Position numbers and translations under genes: made by a program
Shown here: positions 26,551-35,509 of the stretch, piece after piece
Position numbering within the stretch: position 1 is the first letter of the stretch
Layout of the letters: the number at the start of each line of letters is the position of its first letter
The notes under the pieces: generated by a model
Databases searched by the model: none
The model's input: the letters and a program-made list of their open reading frames with translations, nothing else
Told to the model about the DNA's origin: nothing
Origin: CBDCRK01 sp965220955
GTDB taxonomy: Bacteria > Desulfobacterota > Binatia > Bin18 > CBDCRK01
Length of the DNA stretch: 64,000 nt
Direction of reading: 5' to 3'
Assembly: GCA_965220955.1 (NCBI GenBank)
Contig: CBDCRK010000036.1
Location: 1-64,000, forward strand

Positions 26551-27437
26551 TCGGCCTTCCTGTCGTACTCGGCCTTCCTGTCGTATGAGAAAAGCAATCG
26601 CTCTGTGTTGCGATTCCGCTCAACTGCCAGTTGAACATACTCTAGGTTGAGTTCTATCCCTACATATTTCCTGTGCTGCTGTGCGCACACTACTCCGACC
26701 GTACCCGAGCCAAAGAATGGATCGAGTACCCAATCGCCACGCTGCGATCCAGCCAGTATGCAGGGCTCGATCAGTTTTGGCGGGAAAGTCGCAAAGTGCG
26801 CTCCTGAGAAAGGCTCCGTGGGAATTGACCAGACCGTACGACGGTTTCGACCGTTGGGCTCGCGGATGTTTTGATGATTGTAGTAGTATTTCGGTGACTT
26901 TGAGAAGAGGAAGATATATTCGTGGGCTCTTGTGGGTCTGTCTTTCACACTCTCTGGCATGCAGTTAGGTTTTTCCCAAATAATGTCGCTCCGGAGATAC
27001 CATTCTGCCTCCTGGAGTGCAAACGCTAATCGCCATGGAATACCAATAAGGTCTTTCGGTTTGAGCCCTACGGGGGTCTTTGCTCGGTAAGACATGGCTC
27101 GTATTAGATTCTTCTTGTCTGGCGCGCGGTATCCTCGATTTCCACTTGTATAGCTATCACCGATATTCAACCAAAGCGTTCCGTCCGTTGTGAGCACCCG
27201 ACGAACTTCTTCGAAGATGTCAACAAGGTGGCTGATATATGCATTAGGGTCATCTTCAGCACCAATTTGTCCTTCTGTGCTGTAGTCTCGAAGGCCCCAG
27301 TACGGAGGAGATGTAACACAGCATCTGAAGAAGCCAGCCGGAAGCTTCTTGAGTAGTCCCTCTGCATCGCCATGAAAAACTGTAGAGGCTTTGAGGTTGA
27401 TATAGTAGTAAATCTCAGATTCACAGACAAAATCCAT
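26547..27437 (-). CDS. Site-specific DNA methyltransferase, beta-type order (N4C/N6A)
   Basis: 296 residues. The catalytic motif IV TSPPYWGLRDY is near the N-terminus (residue 43) and the AdoMet motif DPFFGSGTVGVVC is near residue 245, the beta-class order. SPPY favours N4-cytosine methylation, though N6-adenine enzymes with this motif exist. FSKSPKYYYNHQNIREPN and the VWSIPTEPFSGAHFATFP block are typical of the family. No restriction endonuclease gene is adjacent. The C-terminus has a YDRKAE duplication from an 18-bp tandem repeat. Confidence 0.88.
   Translation of the reverse strand: MDFVCESEIYYYINLKASTVFHGDAEGLLKKLPAGFFRCCVTSPPYWGLRDYSTEGQIGAEDDPNAYISHLVDIFEEVRRVLTTDGTLWLNIGDSYTSGNRGYRAPDKKNLIRAMSYRAKTPVGLKPKDLIGIPWRLAFALQEAEWYLRSDIIWEKPNCMPESVKDRPTRAHEYIFLFSKSPKYYYNHQNIREPNGRNRRTVWSIPTEPFSGAHFATFPPKLIEPCILAGSQRGDWVLDPFFGSGTVGVVCAQQHRKYVGIELNLEYVQLAVERNRNTERLLFSYDRKAEYDRKAE
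26549..26584. repeat. 18-bp direct tandem duplication at the 3' end of the methyltransferase gene
   Basis: The unit actcggccttcctgtcgt occurs twice back to back and adds YDRKAE a second time to the protein, keeping the frame. Confidence 0.8.
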
Positions 27438-27558
27438 TTCAAAGCACCTTGTTCTGGTTACACTTACATTACTTAAAATCCCGCACAGGTACCTGAAAGA
27501 TCTTTTGTGGCTTGTACCGGGAGCGTGCTACCTTTTCTATGGTTGTGATAATCGGCCT

Positions 27559-27783
27559 TCACGGGACTACTGTCTTGGCCTCGCGTTTCAGCAACGACAT
27601 GGCAAGCCTCAATGCTTCCTCAACAGCTTCTCTAGGAACACGCCCCTGGAAGTTTTTTACTAGTTGTTCCATGGGTTCCTCTGCGACCAGAAGGTCCAGG
27701 ACAACCTCGACTTCAATCCGGGTGTACTTAAACGTCAGGTGGCCACCGCAGATGCCGGATGCAGCAACAATGTAGTCACCCAG
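27559..27783 (-). CDS. DUF433 family protein (antitoxin-like), start uncertain
   Basis: The minus-strand frame encodes a protein with DYIVAASGICGGHLTFKYTR followed by IEVEVVLDLL and ending LLKREAKTVVP, the DUF433 pattern (GGxPxFxGTRIPV then a winged-helix-like segment). These small proteins are often antitoxins to PIN-like DUF5615 toxins. No ATG, GTG or TTG precedes the conserved part: the frame is open from a TAG at 27845-27847, and an AGGAG lies before a CTG at 27783. No DUF5615 toxin follows. It may use a rare start or be a degraded remnant. Confidence 0.55.
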   Translation of the reverse strand: MGDYIVAASGICGGHLTFKYTRIEVEVVLDLLVAEEPMEQLVKNFQGRVPREAVEEALRLAMSLLKREAKTVVP

Positions 27784-27815
27784 AGGATAGTCACTCCTAT
27801 TGATAAATTTCGATT

Positions 27816-27844
27816 GGTGGGCAACGCTTCGCTTCTGCCCATCC
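27816..27844. repeat. Small palindromic repeat upstream of the DUF433 frame
   Basis: ggtgggca and tgcccatcc arms enclose acgcttcgcttc. This class of palindrome is common between genes. Its position just upstream of the open frame suggests it may have displaced the original start region. Confidence 0.5.
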
Positions 27845-27941
27845 TACTTGACTTCTTCCTGGGGGCATCGAAGAAGTTTGGCAACCAATGGAGCCGAGTA
27901 GGTATTCTCCACCTTACTGCTTCTACAGAGCTTGAGAATCC

Positions 27942-28214
27942 CTACCTTTTCTTATCCTCCTGGGTTAATTCCACTTCTTTGATCCGCGAGCGAGCAGGCT
28001 CTAAACCTTTGATCTTCACATAAACAATCAGCTGGCCCTCTTCAGCCTGCGTCCATGCTCCCTGGCGGCTCCATGTGTTGAGCTCTTCGTCCCCCTCCAA
28101 GAGAAGGGCAATCAAAGCCTGGTCGGGTATGAGATCGCCAAACTCTGGATGCTTCTGTACATATCGATCAAACTCGCCCACCAACTCGGCATTTCTCACC
28201 TCAAAAAGAGTCAT
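27942..28214 (-). CDS. DUF5647-like small protein
   Basis: 90 residues. The pattern RNAELVGEFDRYVQKHPEFG, then IPDQALIALLLEGDEELNTWSR, and a VYVKIKGLEPARSRIKEVEL strand resembles DUF5647 proteins, which often lie near toxin-antitoxin or mobile DNA genes. The function is unknown. It starts 17 bp downstream of the sbcC stop and is therefore probably co-transcribed with the nurA-herA-sbcD-sbcC operon. Confidence 0.6.
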   Translation of the reverse strand: MTLFEVRNAELVGEFDRYVQKHPEFGDLIPDQALIALLLEGDEELNTWSRQGAWTQAEEGQLIVYVKIKGLEPARSRIKEVELTQEDKKR

Positions 28215-28231
28215 GGCTTCTCCTCCCCCAG

Positions 28232-31200
28232 TTATCCCCTCACTATAACCGTACTGGTACGGTTACCTTTGTGCACCTCGATGCGTTTGGGCATGGCGGC
28301 GGCCACTTCTTCTACATGGGTGATAGCGCCGATCATGCGGCCTTCTTCTCCTTGGAGTCCCTGTAGGGTTTCGGCAACCAGTTGTAAGCCCTCACGATCC
28401 AGGGTACCAAACCCTTCATCCAAGATAAGGCACTCGGTGGAGGTTTGCACCGCGTTCCCACTGGCAGCCTCACGAAAGCTCTGGGACAGGGCCAGGGCAA
28501 TGGCCAGGGAGGCCAGGAAGGTTTCCCCGCCGGAAAGGGAATGGGCGGGTCGAGTTCGCCTCATGTCTTCATGATCAACAATCTGAATGTCAATAGCTCT
28601 TCGCTTGTAAGCAATATCAAGAGCGTAACGGCCGTTGGTCAGGCGCTGGAGATGAGTAGAAGCTTCGTGCATAAGGGCTGCAACCGCGCCTTGGGACAAG
28701 AAGTCAGTAAACTCAGCGCCCAGGAGTTTGTGCAGATCTACGGCCAGGCGACCTTCGGTCTCGGCGGCCTGGAGTTTTTTCTCTTCCTTTTCTTTCTCGC
28801 CACAGCGCCGCTCTAGCTCCTTGATTTCGGCTTCCAGCCGGCTGCGCTGCTCGCGCAGAGTGGCTTTTTGCTCACGGGCAGAGTCCAGGTGTTCTTTTAA
28901 CCCTTCTCCGTTTAAGCCAATGCCCGAGATTCCTTTGTGTACAACCCTGGCCTGGAGGTCTTCACGTGCTTGCTGCAGGCTCTGTTCAGCTTGAGTGAGC
29001 TTTTGTTGGGTTTCTCCTAGAACCCGCTCGCGGGCCTGAAGGTCGGCCCGGACCCCTTCGGCTTGCTTTTCCGCCTGTTCTAGCTCGCCCCTAAGAACTT
29101 CTTCCTGCTGCCCTAGGATGGTATGTTTTTCCTTTTTTTGTGAGAGCGTAAGCAACTCGCCTTCCAACAGCAAGAGGTCGGGCAGGGGAGAATCAGCAGA
29201 AATATTTAGACTTTCCCGTACGGTCTCAGCCTTTTTCTCTGCTTCTAGTTTGGCGGTTTTCTGTTGCAGGGTGAGAACCTGAAGATCTCCCTCTTTCTTG
29301 ACCTGCTGGTTCTTGAGCCATCCTAGGGCTTCCTCGGCCTCACGATGAGTCTTCTCTAATGCCTCAACCTCTTTTTGGGCCTGAAGGAGAGCTTCACGGC
29401 GAGCCGTCAAGATCATCTCTGGATCGTCTCCATTTGCGAGGTAGGGGGCAAGGGATGGGGTTAAGGCCGCGAGCTGCTCTTCTCCACTAGTGAGGCTCTC
29501 GGCCAGGCTACGCAACGCTTCACTCAAAGTAGCCTCTTCCTTCTGTGTTCTTTCGCGTTGGCGCAACAGGGTCTGTTTCTCTTGGTCCTTGACTTTGGCT
29601 TTGGCTTTTAAGTCTTTGAGTTTGGTGATGAGTTCTTGTTGTTGGGTCTGCAGAGCCTTGAGGGCGACCGCCAGGGAGGAAAAGCCAGGAAATTGCCGGA
29701 TAAATCTTTCCTGTGCCTCACCACGTTTCTGTTCCTGCTCTGCCAGGTTGCGCTCGGCCGCTTCTTTCTTGGTGCGGACAACAGCGCGAGCCATATCTGC
29801 ATCCTGCCATGCCTTCTGGGCTTGCGTGAGAGCTTCTCGGGCGGCCTCGGCCGCTTGCTGGAAGAGGGAGAAATCAGCCCTACTTTCCTGGGAGACTGGC
29901 GGCAGCTCACCTACCAGCGTGAGACAGACTGGGCAAGGGTCACCCATGTGCAGGGACTGGCGCAGGTGCTCAACCTCGTGTTGGCGCCGGTGTTGTTCCA
30001 GCGTCTCCACTGCCTTTTGTTCTTCTTGCTCGGCCCAGGGAAGAGAGTTCCTTACCTCTTGAGCTTTCTGTTCAGTGGTTTGTAAGGCTACGCGGGTCTC
30101 GTTGACCTCTTTACCTGCTTGTTTCTCTTGGCGGGCTGCGTCTTGTAGTTCTTGGGCTAGACGTCCGGCCTCGGCCATTCGCAGCTCTCTTTGGTACTCA
30201 TCCTCTCGAGCCTGCTCGCGTTGCTGAGCAAGATCATGAAGCTCCCGTTCCTTGGCTTCTTCCTGCGGGGTGAGAGTGCTAAGCAAGGCCTTGGCTCTGG
30301 CCAGTTTTTCTTCGCTTGTCTTTTTCTCTTCTGTCCCTTGGGTTTGTCTCTGCCGGAGTTCTTTCCAGCGTTTTGCTTCGCTGAGTTTCTCGGTCAGTCG
30401 AGTCATGTCTCCACCAGCAGCAATCTCCGCCTGCATTGCTACAATACGATCCTGGTGGACACGACCTGTGGCAACGGCCTGCTGTTCCTGTTCAGCAATC
30501 TTACGGGCAAGTCCGTCCAACTCTTGTTGGGCAAGAGTGAGGGCTTGGCCTTTTTGCTCTGCCTCCTGACAAGCAACTTGATATTCTTGCAGATGTGTAA
30601 CGGCTTGTGTCACCATGTTATGATGGCTGGGGTCATAACCCAGAGCTTCGCGTTCGCTAATAGTCTGGACGAGATTGGTGGACAGAGAGTTAATCCGAGC
30701 TTTGTCCTCAGCTTGTTTCTGGCGGGCTAATTCTTTTTCGCCCAGGCGTGTGCGTTCTTCTTCTTGCCAGCCAGTGATGCGAGAGAGGATGGTGGTCACG
30801 GCTTCGGCTTTGCGGACCAGCTCCTGCAGGATTTCTTCCTGTTGGCCGCCCTCTTCAATCTTTGTCTCCAGGGATTGCCATTCCCCACGTTTGGCTTCGA
30901 CTTGCTCGCGACTTACTCCTATGTACTGTGCCAGTGTATCTCGGATGGTTGTAGATCGGGCTTTAGCCTCCCGTTCCACTTCCCTGGCCCGCGTGGAGAC
31001 CCGAGCATAAACGTCCAGGCCAAGAATCCTGGCCAGAAGCTCACGCCGCTTGCTGGGTTCGCTGAGGAGGAATTCTGCATAGTTGCCCTGGGGAAGAATG
31101 ACGGTTTTGGTGAAGCTGATAAAGTCGAGACCAAGGAGTGCTTCGATCCGCTTGGTTAACTGTTCAGCCCCGGACGCGTCCTGTACCCATTCCTCGCCCT

Positions 31201-31516
31201 CTAACTCGCTGAGGCCGGACTCGGTGGTTTTGCCGGTGCGACGCACGGCTCGGAACCAGCGTGCACCAACAGTGAAATCAAAAGCGACCTCACACACACT
31301 CTCACCTGTGGAGATCACACCCTTGGAGTCGCTGGAGTAGCGGGCGGTGCGGCCGTAGAGACACCACACAATGGCATCGATGAGCGAGGACTTACCACTG
31401 CCCGTCGGGCCGGTGATGGCAAAGAGGTCCAGGGTGGAGAAATCCAGATCGTGGGCACACCCATCGGACAAGCGAAAAGGCATGAAATTTTTGAGGGCAA
31501 GCCGCTGCGGTCTCAT
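28232..31516 (-). CDS. sbcC: SbcC/Rad50-type SMC ATPase
   Basis: 1094 residues. Walker A GPTGSGKSS is near residue 37, a long coiled coil rich in Glu, Gln, Arg and Lys fills the middle, and the zinc hook CPVC is near residue 527. The C-terminal lobe has the ABC signature SLSGGETFLASLAIALALSQ and Walker B CLILDEGFGTLD. With SbcD it forms an ATP-driven nuclease that opens and trims DNA double-strand breaks and hairpins. The ATG overlaps the sbcD stop by four bases (ATGA). Confidence 0.96.
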   Translation of the reverse strand: MRPQRLALKNFMPFRLSDGCAHDLDFSTLDLFAITGPTGSGKSSLIDAIVWCLYGRTARYSSDSKGVISTGESVCEVAFDFTVGARWFRAVRRTGKTTESGLSELEGEEWVQDASGAEQLTKRIEALLGLDFISFTKTVILPQGNYAEFLLSEPSKRRELLARILGLDVYARVSTRAREVEREAKARSTTIRDTLAQYIGVSREQVEAKRGEWQSLETKIEEGGQQEEILQELVRKAEAVTTILSRITGWQEEERTRLGEKELARQKQAEDKARINSLSTNLVQTISEREALGYDPSHHNMVTQAVTHLQEYQVACQEAEQKGQALTLAQQELDGLARKIAEQEQQAVATGRVHQDRIVAMQAEIAAGGDMTRLTEKLSEAKRWKELRQRQTQGTEEKKTSEEKLARAKALLSTLTPQEEAKERELHDLAQQREQAREDEYQRELRMAEAGRLAQELQDAARQEKQAGKEVNETRVALQTTEQKAQEVRNSLPWAEQEEQKAVETLEQHRRQHEVEHLRQSLHMGDPCPVCLTLVGELPPVSQESRADFSLFQQAAEAAREALTQAQKAWQDADMARAVVRTKKEAAERNLAEQEQKRGEAQERFIRQFPGFSSLAVALKALQTQQQELITKLKDLKAKAKVKDQEKQTLLRQRERTQKEEATLSEALRSLAESLTSGEEQLAALTPSLAPYLANGDDPEMILTARREALLQAQKEVEALEKTHREAEEALGWLKNQQVKKEGDLQVLTLQQKTAKLEAEKKAETVRESLNISADSPLPDLLLLEGELLTLSQKKEKHTILGQQEEVLRGELEQAEKQAEGVRADLQARERVLGETQQKLTQAEQSLQQAREDLQARVVHKGISGIGLNGEGLKEHLDSAREQKATLREQRSRLEAEIKELERRCGEKEKEEKKLQAAETEGRLAVDLHKLLGAEFTDFLSQGAVAALMHEASTHLQRLTNGRYALDIAYKRRAIDIQIVDHEDMRRTRPAHSLSGGETFLASLAIALALSQSFREAASGNAVQTSTECLILDEGFGTLDREGLQLVAETLQGLQGEEGRMIGAITHVEEVAAAMPKRIEVHKGNRTSTVIVRG

Positions 31517-32670
31517 TGGGGTTCGTCCGTAGAAGTATTCACCTCTTGGTAGAGGCGGTCGAACAGAGCAACCAGTTGCGGATTAGGATCGGCCTTACGC
31601 TTGGCTTTGTAGTAGTCGCTAAAAATCTCTCTGGCTGGTCGGTCCTTGAGTAAAGAAACATACTGTGTCTGCTTGACGTCTGGTTCCTCGATCCGTATGG
31701 AGACCACCCCGTCGAGTGCGCGGACACAATCTACTAGCTCCGGATTTCGCCCTTCGGGGCGTAGTATAACCTCAACCCAAGCCCCCTTAAAATCATCTGC
31801 CTGCGCAAGGATCTCTTCGGCAGTCCCGATCCGACGGAGGAGCTTCTTTCCCTGACTGAGATGGATCTCTGAGATCGTGGCTGGCTTTTCAGGGTGATAT
31901 GCTTCAATGATGAACACGCTTTTCTGATGTTCAGCTCTGCCGAAATCGAGCTGGAGGATAGAGCCAGCGTAATATGCCCGAGCGTCAGTCTTCAGGGCCT
32001 GGGGGCTATGCATGTGACCGAGTGCTACATAGTGAACACTAGGAAGAATTTTCCCATTCACTTCAAAGACCCCGGACCGGGCCTCCCCTCCACCATACTC
32101 AGTTCCGAAAACAGCGAGATGGGCAAGAACGATAGAGATGGCATGTTTCTCTATTCTTTCTTTTAAGGCATCGAAAAATTCTTTCATCATGCTTTGATAG
32201 GCGCTGACCCGATCGCTCTCTGACTTGCCCACGCCTTCAGCGGCGGGAAGGATATGGTGAGGATGTACGTAAGGAAGACAGCCGATCATAGCATACTCAC
32301 TCCCATCCCGTGAGGCTATTGGAAGCATGAGGGAATCCACATCGTCAATCTCGGAAACAATATGCACCTGTACCATATCCCCCAGGGGTTTTAGAACACG
32401 CAACCGTGCCGGGTCGTCGTGATTCCCTGGAATGACAATTGAAGGGATTCGCTCCCTCGCCAACTCTGCTAATGTTTCCGCTACGAGTTTTTCCGCTCCC
32501 TTGGGTGGGATGCGATGCTCAAAGACGTCCCCAGTAATGAGGACTGCATCAACTTGCTGATCTTTTGCGATGTCAATAATTTCGCGGAAGACTGCCTCAT
32601 GCTCGCTCTGTCGCGAACGGGCTCGGATCGTACGACCGACATGCCAGTCAGAGGTATGGAGAAACCTCAT
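31513..32670 (-). CDS. sbcD: SbcD/Mre11-type exonuclease
   Basis: 385 residues. The calcineurin-like phosphoesterase motifs are in order: HTSDWHVGR, LITGDVFEHR, VIPGNHDDP, VLAHLAVFG and ALGHMHSP. These bind two manganese ions in the nuclease centre. A C-terminal cap and Rad50-binding tail follow. It overlaps herA upstream and sbcC downstream by four bases each, so stoichiometric production is likely. Confidence 0.95.
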   Translation of the reverse strand: MRFLHTSDWHVGRTIRARSRQSEHEAVFREIIDIAKDQQVDAVLITGDVFEHRIPPKGAEKLVAETLAELARERIPSIVIPGNHDDPARLRVLKPLGDMVQVHIVSEIDDVDSLMLPIASRDGSEYAMIGCLPYVHPHHILPAAEGVGKSESDRVSAYQSMMKEFFDALKERIEKHAISIVLAHLAVFGTEYGGGEARSGVFEVNGKILPSVHYVALGHMHSPQALKTDARAYYAGSILQLDFGRAEHQKSVFIIEAYHPEKPATISEIHLSQGKKLLRRIGTAEEILAQADDFKGAWVEVILRPEGRNPELVDCVRALDGVVSIRIEEPDVKQTQYVSLLKDRPAREIFSDYYKAKRKADPNPQLVALFDRLYQEVNTSTDEPQ

Positions 32671-34385
32671 AGGTCCTCGCTGCGTCTGAACCGGGCAAGC
32701 CTGGGGTTCGGAGGTGGCAACTTCTGCTCCTCAGCCCGTGTGGCCCAAGCTGGTATGGGAAAGCGTACTGGCACCGGCGTGGGAATGTCAGGCTGGGAAA
32801 TGATCATACGGCCCGAAGTAAGGATGGTGGCCCGCTGGCGTAGGGTAGGTGAGAGAAACCCGTACTCTGCCCGCTCGGCTTCGGCTGCGTCCAGGCGGCC
32901 GACAATGCGAAAGGCCGGGTTGGCAACAACACGCCGCTCGACCTCAGAGGCAGTCTGTTGTGCTCCAATCAGAATAGTACCGCTAGAGCGGCCGCGCTCG
33001 GCGATTTCCAGCAATCGATCGCGAATCGGCGACCAGCCATCGCGCGGAGCATAACGGTTCAATTCATCAACAACAATAAAACACAGGGGCTCAGCCGAGC
33101 CGGTGGCCTCTTTTTCTCTCTGAATTTGCTGTAAAACTGAACCAACCACAAAGCTCTTGCCCACCTCGTAGAGGCCGGTGAGGCTGACCACCGTTACCTG
33201 CTTATTACGCCAGTTAATTATGTGCCTGGCTGGGTCGGCGTCACCTGGATCGCGGATTACATAAGAGATCTTGTCCTCAGCACCATAGAGACGACGCATG
33301 AACGCACCGACGGTGCCAGAGGCCTGGCCAGTAGAGCTGGCAATGACCTCAATCGCTTTTACAAGAGTAGGAAAGTCTCGGACCTCTCGCTCTTCTCCGG
33401 TTTCGTCCGTCTCTTTTTCTTCTCCTTTGTCCCCTTTGCTCTTTTTTTCTGTCCGCAAAAATACCCCTGGCCCAGGTCCTTTTTTGTCCGCTTCCTCAGC
33501 GGTCTCACTCAGGTGGCGCTCAACTTGATGGAGAAGAATCGAGAGCAAAGAGGAGTCTTCCCCAGCCTCAGTAAATAGGTAGCGCAGGAGTCGGTCACGG
33601 CAGAAGTTGCGGACGGTCCAGAAATAAGGGGTGACCTCGTCGGCTTTACGAGAGCCCACCTTGGGCATGATTGGACCCCTCGGGTTCTCGGCCGGCGGGA
33701 CATAGAACTGTACCGAGTCAAACGGCTCAGCTGGGAGCTCGAGCTTCTGATAGAACTCCAGATTGTCGTTGTCTATCATGTTGCTCGGCTTGTCGAGGAA
33801 CAGCAGGTCTTCACCCTTGACATTGAAGATGATCGCGTGGGTGTTCTTAGGATCGGTTAACTGACCACAATGTAGCAAGCTGTGGAGAAGGAAGGTAGCA
33901 TAAGTGGTCTTAGTGGCGATACCAGATACGCCACTAATGTTGATGTGCGCGCCTTTCCGGCCGTTGAGAAAGTCAAGATTGCCGTACACCACCTCTTTGC
34001 CGGAGAGGGACAGGCCGAGTGGAAACTTGCGCTCCATCGTATCCATAAAGAGCGCCCGGGCATACTCTTCGCCAGTCACAACACGCACCGGGTTTCCCGG
34101 AAGGGGCGGATAGTAGTATTCAGGGTCGGGGCGGGTAACCTTTACATGGGCGGCTATCGATAATTCGACCGGTAGCCCGCGGTCAGCTTCCTCAACATCG
34201 GAGTCGAAAATTGACCCTTGGTGACGAGTACGGATAATGTCAACAATACCAAACATCTTGCGCTGACCATTAGGCGAGTTGGTTTCGACTACCACCGCCT
34301 CATCCATCTGTACCTCTTCCCCTTCCTGCAAGAGCACCCAGAATTCCAGGGGAGTGGCATCCTGAGTGCCGATTACTCTACCCAC
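32667..34385 (-). CDS. herA: HerA-type DNA translocase ATPase
   Basis: 572 residues from a GTG at 34385 that follows GGAGG. An N-terminal HAS-barrel region precedes a FtsK/HerA-like core with the variant P-loop ISGVSGIATKTTYATFLL near residue 150, and Walker B CFIVVDELNRYAP near residue 435. The variant P-loop (GIATKT) is of the type seen in bacterial HerA. A charged low-complexity insertion rich in Lys, Glu and Asp occupies about residues 305-335. HerA forms a hexamer that pumps DNA into NurA. It is coupled to sbcD by a four-base overlap. Confidence 0.88.
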   Translation of the reverse strand: MGRVIGTQDATPLEFWVLLQEGEEVQMDEAVVVETNSPNGQRKMFGIVDIIRTRHQGSIFDSDVEEADRGLPVELSIAAHVKVTRPDPEYYYPPLPGNPVRVVTGEEYARALFMDTMERKFPLGLSLSGKEVVYGNLDFLNGRKGAHINISGVSGIATKTTYATFLLHSLLHCGQLTDPKNTHAIIFNVKGEDLLFLDKPSNMIDNDNLEFYQKLELPAEPFDSVQFYVPPAENPRGPIMPKVGSRKADEVTPYFWTVRNFCRDRLLRYLFTEAGEDSSLLSILLHQVERHLSETAEEADKKGPGPGVFLRTEKKSKGDKGEEKETDETGEEREVRDFPTLVKAIEVIASSTGQASGTVGAFMRRLYGAEDKISYVIRDPGDADPARHIINWRNKQVTVVSLTGLYEVGKSFVVGSVLQQIQREKEATGSAEPLCFIVVDELNRYAPRDGWSPIRDRLLEIAERGRSSGTILIGAQQTASEVERRVVANPAFRIVGRLDAAEAERAEYGFLSPTLRQRATILTSGRMIISQPDIPTPVPVRFPIPAWATRAEEQKLPPPNPRLARFRRSEDL

Positions 34386-34406
34386 AAAACGCCTCCTTAC
34401 GTCATC

Positions 34407-35372
34407 CTAAAGCATAGCTCTCAGAGCTTTCTCAATACCTCGGCGAACCAACTGGGGATCCCCCAGCTTGTGGCGCAAGTGACGCTCCAGGCCTCCAATA
34501 GGGATCAGATTCTGTGGAGCCCGAGGATCCTTGGGAGCGCGCGAGGCTAACGCGAATACTTGTACCGAAGCCTGATCTAGGAGCGCTGTTGCTTTTGGCT
34601 TTCCCAGAAAGTCGTCAACCTCTAAGCGCACTAGCCCGGCGAAAGAGTTCTCGATGGGTCGTGGGTGGCTGAGGCGCAGGTAACAGCTGATGTAGCTGCT
34701 TCTTTGACTACTTCCCGGGAGACGAAAGAGCGGGGTGCGCTCTCCAGGACGGAGACACTCTAGAATAGTAGCCTTTTGAGGAGTCAGATACATACGCTGG
34801 ATTGTCTTGATCACGCCAACGACCGAAGACCTCCGATCAAAAAAAGAGAGGTTGCCATCCACTAAAATCAGGCTGTCTGGAGAGGATAGAGCCTCTGCAA
34901 CTCTTTTCTCAGACCCCCGCATTACACTCATCAGCGCCTCACTGAGTTTGTCCGGGGTCTTGGCCCGAGAACTCACGCTCTCGTAGTAGAGAGGCTCTCT
35001 ATTTCCTGCAGGCACTTTGACAACACCGGGTCCTGACTGTCCATTGCCCACAATGAAGAGCCGTTCTACCTGGTCATCTACAATCTCGACCTTTTGGTTG
35101 ATAGTAACAGCACCGGTGGCATAAGAGCAAAAGAGACCCAGAAAGCGCTTTTTATCAATCTCGACTACTGCGTTGGCGTCGCTGCGCATTACCCCATCGA
35201 CTACCGCTGTCACTGTAGGCAGAGAGATCCGGGGAGGATCAACCGGCGCCCAAGGGCGCTCTTCGATCTGCTCTTCGAGCGCCTGGACTGGAGTTGCTTC
35301 GCTATCTACCTCATATGGGATAGTGACTTGACTGGCGTAATTGCCTCTCCAGGGGTCCAGGGTAATGCGCAT
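34407..35372 (-). CDS. nurA: NurA-type nuclease
   Basis: 321 residues from the ATG at 35372 (a TTG at 35384 is possible). The RNase H-like NurA domain shows TAVVDGVMRSDA (the usual first Asp), LILVDGNLSFFDRR (second Asp) and the typical end NLIPIGGLERHLRHKLGDPQ. It degrades DNA fed by HerA, giving 3' overhangs after Mre11-Rad50 processing. It is first in the operon, 21 bp before herA. Family identification is by motif; substrate polarity is established knowledge from archaeal and thermophile homologues. Confidence 0.85.
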   Translation of the reverse strand: MRITLDPWRGNYASQVTIPYEVDSEATPVQALEEQIEERPWAPVDPPRISLPTVTAVVDGVMRSDANAVVEIDKKRFLGLFCSYATGAVTINQKVEIVDDQVERLFIVGNGQSGPGVVKVPAGNREPLYYESVSSRAKTPDKLSEALMSVMRGSEKRVAEALSSPDSLILVDGNLSFFDRRSSVVGVIKTIQRMYLTPQKATILECLRPGERTPLFRLPGSSQRSSYISCYLRLSHPRPIENSFAGLVRLEVDDFLGKPKATALLDQASVQVFALASRAPKDPRAPQNLIPIGGLERHLRHKLGDPQLVRRGIEKALRAML

Positions 35373-35509
35373 CGGGTCTGTCAAACTCCCACAGCAGGTT
35401 GTACCTCAAATAAAATAAAACTACAACATCTGGTAGTTACTCAAGAAACTATAAGCTATTCCGGGCAGAATCTTAGGAGAAGTGGCGATACTGAGAAGTG
35501 TTCGGTGCC

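Noticed and set aside
29490..30730. Long plus-strand open frames opposite sbcC
   Set aside because: They are antisense to the coiled coil and Ser/Arg/Cys-rich, a typical artefact.
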